The translations under genes were made by a program, and so were the position numbers. The notes beneath the pieces are model-generated. The model was not told the DNA's origin, did no database searches, and was given only the letters and a program-made list of their open reading frames with translations. From NCBI GenBank assembly GCA_011319805.1, contig SJRY01000038.1:434001-498000 (forward strand): a stretch of 64,000 nt of DNA. Reading direction: 5' to 3'. Below are positions 61,060 through 64,000 of the stretch, piece by piece. The DNA comes from Macrocybe gigantea. Lineage: Eukaryota > Basidiomycota > Agaricomycetes > Agaricales > Callistosporiaceae. Position 1 is the stretch's first letter. Each line of letters opens with the position of its first letter.

Positions 61060-63825
61060 TCATGTCGGGCATTGGGGATGCGGGGCGCCCTTGCGTATCG
61101 GTCGCTCCGCCGCGTCCGCGCGCCCTTTTTGATATGCCGCGTCCGCAGTACTTGCGGCTGACCTTTTGGCGCCGCGAACACTTGGTGCCGGAGGCGGCAC
61201 GTCGACGGGTTCTTGTTCCTGAGCGGAGAGGTCGCTCATAGGACTCGGGGGCATGTCGGACATGTCGCCTTTCGGTGGCTCGGGTGCCTGCAGCATGTCG
61301 TCATCGAATTGGAGTCGCGGGTCTTCATCCGACGGAGAATTGAGCCAGGGATCAGAGTTGGGATCAAGGTTGGGTGCACGGCGGGGAGTGACGTTGCCTG
61401 TTGCTTCTGTGTAGATAGATTTCAGTCTAGTAAGGAATGATTATTGACACGAACCATTATTAGCTTCAGGGCTCTGCAGAGGCCCTTCTTGCTGAGGTTC
61501 GGGTCCTGTCCCCCTCACGGTATCTCCAGGAAGCAAGTCGTCCTGCACATTGTTGCCCTGGGGCGGAGGGATGTCAGGGCCGTGATGACGACCACATTGA
61601 ATACCTCTTCGCTCCGGGATTGGGATGGGAGAGGGTCGGCGCATCGGTTTTTGAGTTCCGGGCCTCGTCTGTCGCAGGGGGGAGAGTACTCGACGCGTCT
61701 GCTGTACGAGGTCGCGATTGTCGCAAGTCGGCCGCATTCTCGTCTCCAGAGGGATCCTGGAATCGTCGATTGGGCGGCGGATATTTTCTGTGGGACCTTG
61801 CCATCTGTGCCTTTCCCTGAGCGGTGCGCATTCAACAAGATGGACTCAACGTACCGGGTCCATGCGATTTTGTTGGTGGCGGCTTATCTGAATCGCCAGG
61901 CTCCTCGGCAAAGGAAGATGTCGGTCGTGGTTGTCGTAGCGTCGGGAGAGACGCCTGTGATAGTCTTCGTCTTCGTCTTCGTATTCATTGCGTGGACCGT
62001 GGTTGCCATAGCCTCGATTGCCATGGTCTTCGTCGTCAGCGTCATCTTCGTCTTCATCTTCATCTTCGTCTTCGTTGTGTGGCGGCAGTGGGCTGGAGGT
62101 ACGCCGGGACCGACGGGAGCTGCTCGCCGTGCTTGACGACAGCGGTCTGTGTGACCGTTTGTGTGCCGCGGCTTGATTTCCAGCTGTAGAGTATAATTGT
62201 CTTGGACTTCGTGAGATCTGGGTCTTGGACTCACCGCCGATCGGGCCACGCGGCGAGTTTACGAGCTCTTCTTGTTCCTGGAAAGCTAAGAGAAGAGCCG
62301 AGGGGCGCGCCTGCGCCTGCTTGCCGTTGAGCGCGAGTTGTTCCGCGGAGAATACCTGCCTATCGGGTCGTGTAACTCTGTAATAACAAGTCTTATCCAA
62401 CAATGTGATATCATACCTGTTCCACCAGTCCAAGGTGTCTATACACCATTTCCATTGCCTGTTATTGAACAGGCTGAGCACCATTTCGTAAAATCGTGCA
62501 TTCCCCCAAGTCGCTTCGTCCAGTCGCCAATCCTCTTGCTCGGAGAGGAGATATCGCACCTAAAAAAAGAACTAGTAGCACTGCGCTGACACGATCAGGA
62601 GACTTACGTGCATTGCTGCATACGCGATGCTCGCTGGCGTCACCTCCTTCATCCTGTGTTTCTTCGCTTGACTTGAACGGGTCCTGGTTCGCCCGGGTGC
62701 TTCCTTCGACGCCGAAGATGGCGATGTGAACAAGTGTTTCCAGACCTGCAAGGGGCGGCAGTCCAATCAAAAATCGCGAGACCTGCAGATCACGTACGCG
62801 GACCAGAAGCGGACCTTTGCAAAGGCCATGCCCTATGTTGGCCATGTCGAAATTATCCCCGTTCTCTTCGTACATGAACGCGACAGGGTCCTGCGGATTC
62901 AGGAGGCTTCTGTCGTTGAGGAACCTGAGCATAGTGCTGGGTAATACCCTAATTAGTAGCATTTGAACTTTGAAAAATAAAAAAACTTGCCTCTCTGGAT
63001 CGGCATCGAATTCTTCGAGGCGATCGACCGGGCAAAGCAACCGCGCCAGGACCGGATGATGGAATCCGCGACGGCCCTCCTTTCTGTCGCCCGCGAGAAT
63101 GGGGGGGTCTATTTGCTGACCCGGAATATCCCTGGCGACGAGGTCAATAAACGCGTCTTTGAGGCTCGACGTATCTTCGCTGCGAGCCTGGCTTGCCGAG
63201 TTCTTCATCTGACGGAGCATGCAGTTAGTGCTAGTTTGGGTATATGCGCATATGATTACCTTGTCTGTCAAGTCCACCAGTCGATGCGGCTGTTCCATCA
63301 GTTTGCCCATGTAATCTTCGAAACCGCTGATTGACGCCCGCATGATCCCGTATATGCGCAACAATTCTTCGCGCTTTGCGTCTGGAGCTGGTGATCTGAA
63401 AGAGATGAGCGTAGAGTAACTGTACCGTCTCATGATCGCGCACGTACGAGGTCTCGTCGTCCATGTCGGTCAGGAAGCCCGTGTTCCATAGCTCTGAAAA
63501 ATCAATGAACGCGCTCTCGCTGCGCAAAATCCATTTCGCGATGTTATGGAAAGGCGTGTATTCCGTGTTTCTGTGTATAGAATATGTCAGCTTGCGAAAG
63601 CCACTGCTCGGCTGGATCTGAACCTCACCGGGTCCTTTTCTTGGAACCATTCTTAAGCTCGGCGAGTAGACCTGTTTCCGCCTGACTTTGTTGCCCTTCC
63701 TGGTCGCGGTTGCGCTCAGAGTCTCTTTCCGTCGTCGGCTGATCTCCTGCGACGGGTCGCGCGACTTCGGGCTCGACTCTTGGGCTCGCCTGAGCGCCGC
63801 GGGGTTCCTGGAAGTGGCTGGGCAT
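61060..63825 (-). CDS. DUF6698-like agaricomycete protein
   Basis: Function unknown. The likely start is at 63825 (MPSHFQEPRGAQASPRVEPE); an in-frame ATG upstream is possible. The exons give an N-terminal charged region ending in KKRT, NTEYTPFHNIAKWILRSESA, REELLRIYGIMRASISGFED, GDRKEGRRGFHHPVLARLLC, LNPQDPVAFMYEENGD, ANIGHGLCKGPLLVR, VWKHLFTSPSSASKEAPG, KEVTPASIAYAAMH, LSLFNNRQWKWCIDTLDWWN, then a long C-terminal part with Ser/Arg and Asp/Glu runs. The order GPLLVR - FTSPSSA - VTPxSIAYAA - LxWWN is what I recognise from DUF6698-type proteins of mushrooms. One intron, starting at 62990 on the minus strand, uses a GC donor (gcaagt). The C-terminal exons after about 61850 change frame and the end at 61060 is provisional. 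About 800 residues. Confidence 0.65.
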
Positions 63826-64000
63826 CGTGATGGTTCGAAGGAAATTGTGGGGAATTGGAAAAGCGTCTGGCACCAAAGTCGCGTTCTGCGAAGCATGTCA
63901 GCTGATAAGAAGCCTGCTGTCATCTGACTGTTGATGGGACTCCCTAAGCACGCCGCCTCTCTTAGCATGGAATATATTAGTCGACGTCTATTCTACGGTC
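63826..64000. other. Right edge of window
   Basis: Upstream flank of the DUF6698-like gene; any further 5' exon would lie here or beyond the window. Confidence 0.4.

Noticed and set aside
61444..62136. Plus-strand open frame with Val/Phe runs antisense to the DUF6698-like gene
   Set aside because: It is the complement of the Asp/Glu run and other low-complexity parts of the real gene.

Overview
The window reads as nuclear DNA of a filamentous basidiomycete, most likely an agaricomycete. The evidence is genes cut by many 45-60 nt GT-AG introns, a FunK1-type kinase, a DUF6698-like protein and a fragment of the 'DNA breaking-rejoining' tyrosine recombinase family, all typical of mushroom-forming fungi. 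I saw no bacterial operons, CRISPR arrays, rRNA or tRNA genes. All gene models were built by eye from splice sites and conserved family residues.

Layout. 0.3-8.8 kb holds three redox genes: an aldo/keto reductase (+), an aldehyde dehydrogenase (-) and a secreted-type GMC oxidoreductase (+) whose frame is broken several times. At 9.9-10.3 kb lies an ISG12/Ifi-6-16-like small membrane protein. At 11.3-12.5 kb there is an unknown lysine/arginine-rich protein (-). At 13.9-16.4 kb sits a tandem pair of two-exon paralogues of unknown function, with matching TATA boxes. At 17.7-18.5 kb is a DEDDy 3'-5' exonuclease. At 20.2-24.1 kb a long disordered protein carries a tryptophan motif repeated about every 100 nt. 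At 27.3-31.1 kb is a GH92 alpha-mannosidase with about 20 exons. At 32.6-36.2 kb is a long coiled-coil protein with a C-terminal J-like HPD segment, and at 36.7-37.8 kb a GNAT acetyltransferase. About 10 kb (37.8-48 kb) is gene-poor. A possible small secreted Cys-rich protein (48.1-48.6 kb) is followed by a serine/proline-rich protein of about 1,300 residues ending in an RRM-like domain (49.1-53.2 kb). The right end (56.4-64 kb) is a same-strand island: DUF6698-like gene, AT-rich repeat block, 5'-truncated tyrosine recombinase, FunK1 kinase.

How the genes may work together. The AKR, ALDH and GMC genes could act on the same alcohol/aldehyde pool, as in aryl-alcohol redox cycling, with ALDH and GMC transcribed divergently from about 0.9 kb of shared upstream DNA. 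The right-end island looks like recombinase-associated accessory DNA. Two cross-cutting features stand out. First, very small exons (5, 6 and 15 nt) are needed to restore conserved protein blocks. Second, single-base frame breaks recur in otherwise well-conserved coding sequence, several of them at short C runs, and they may be assembly errors rather than biology.
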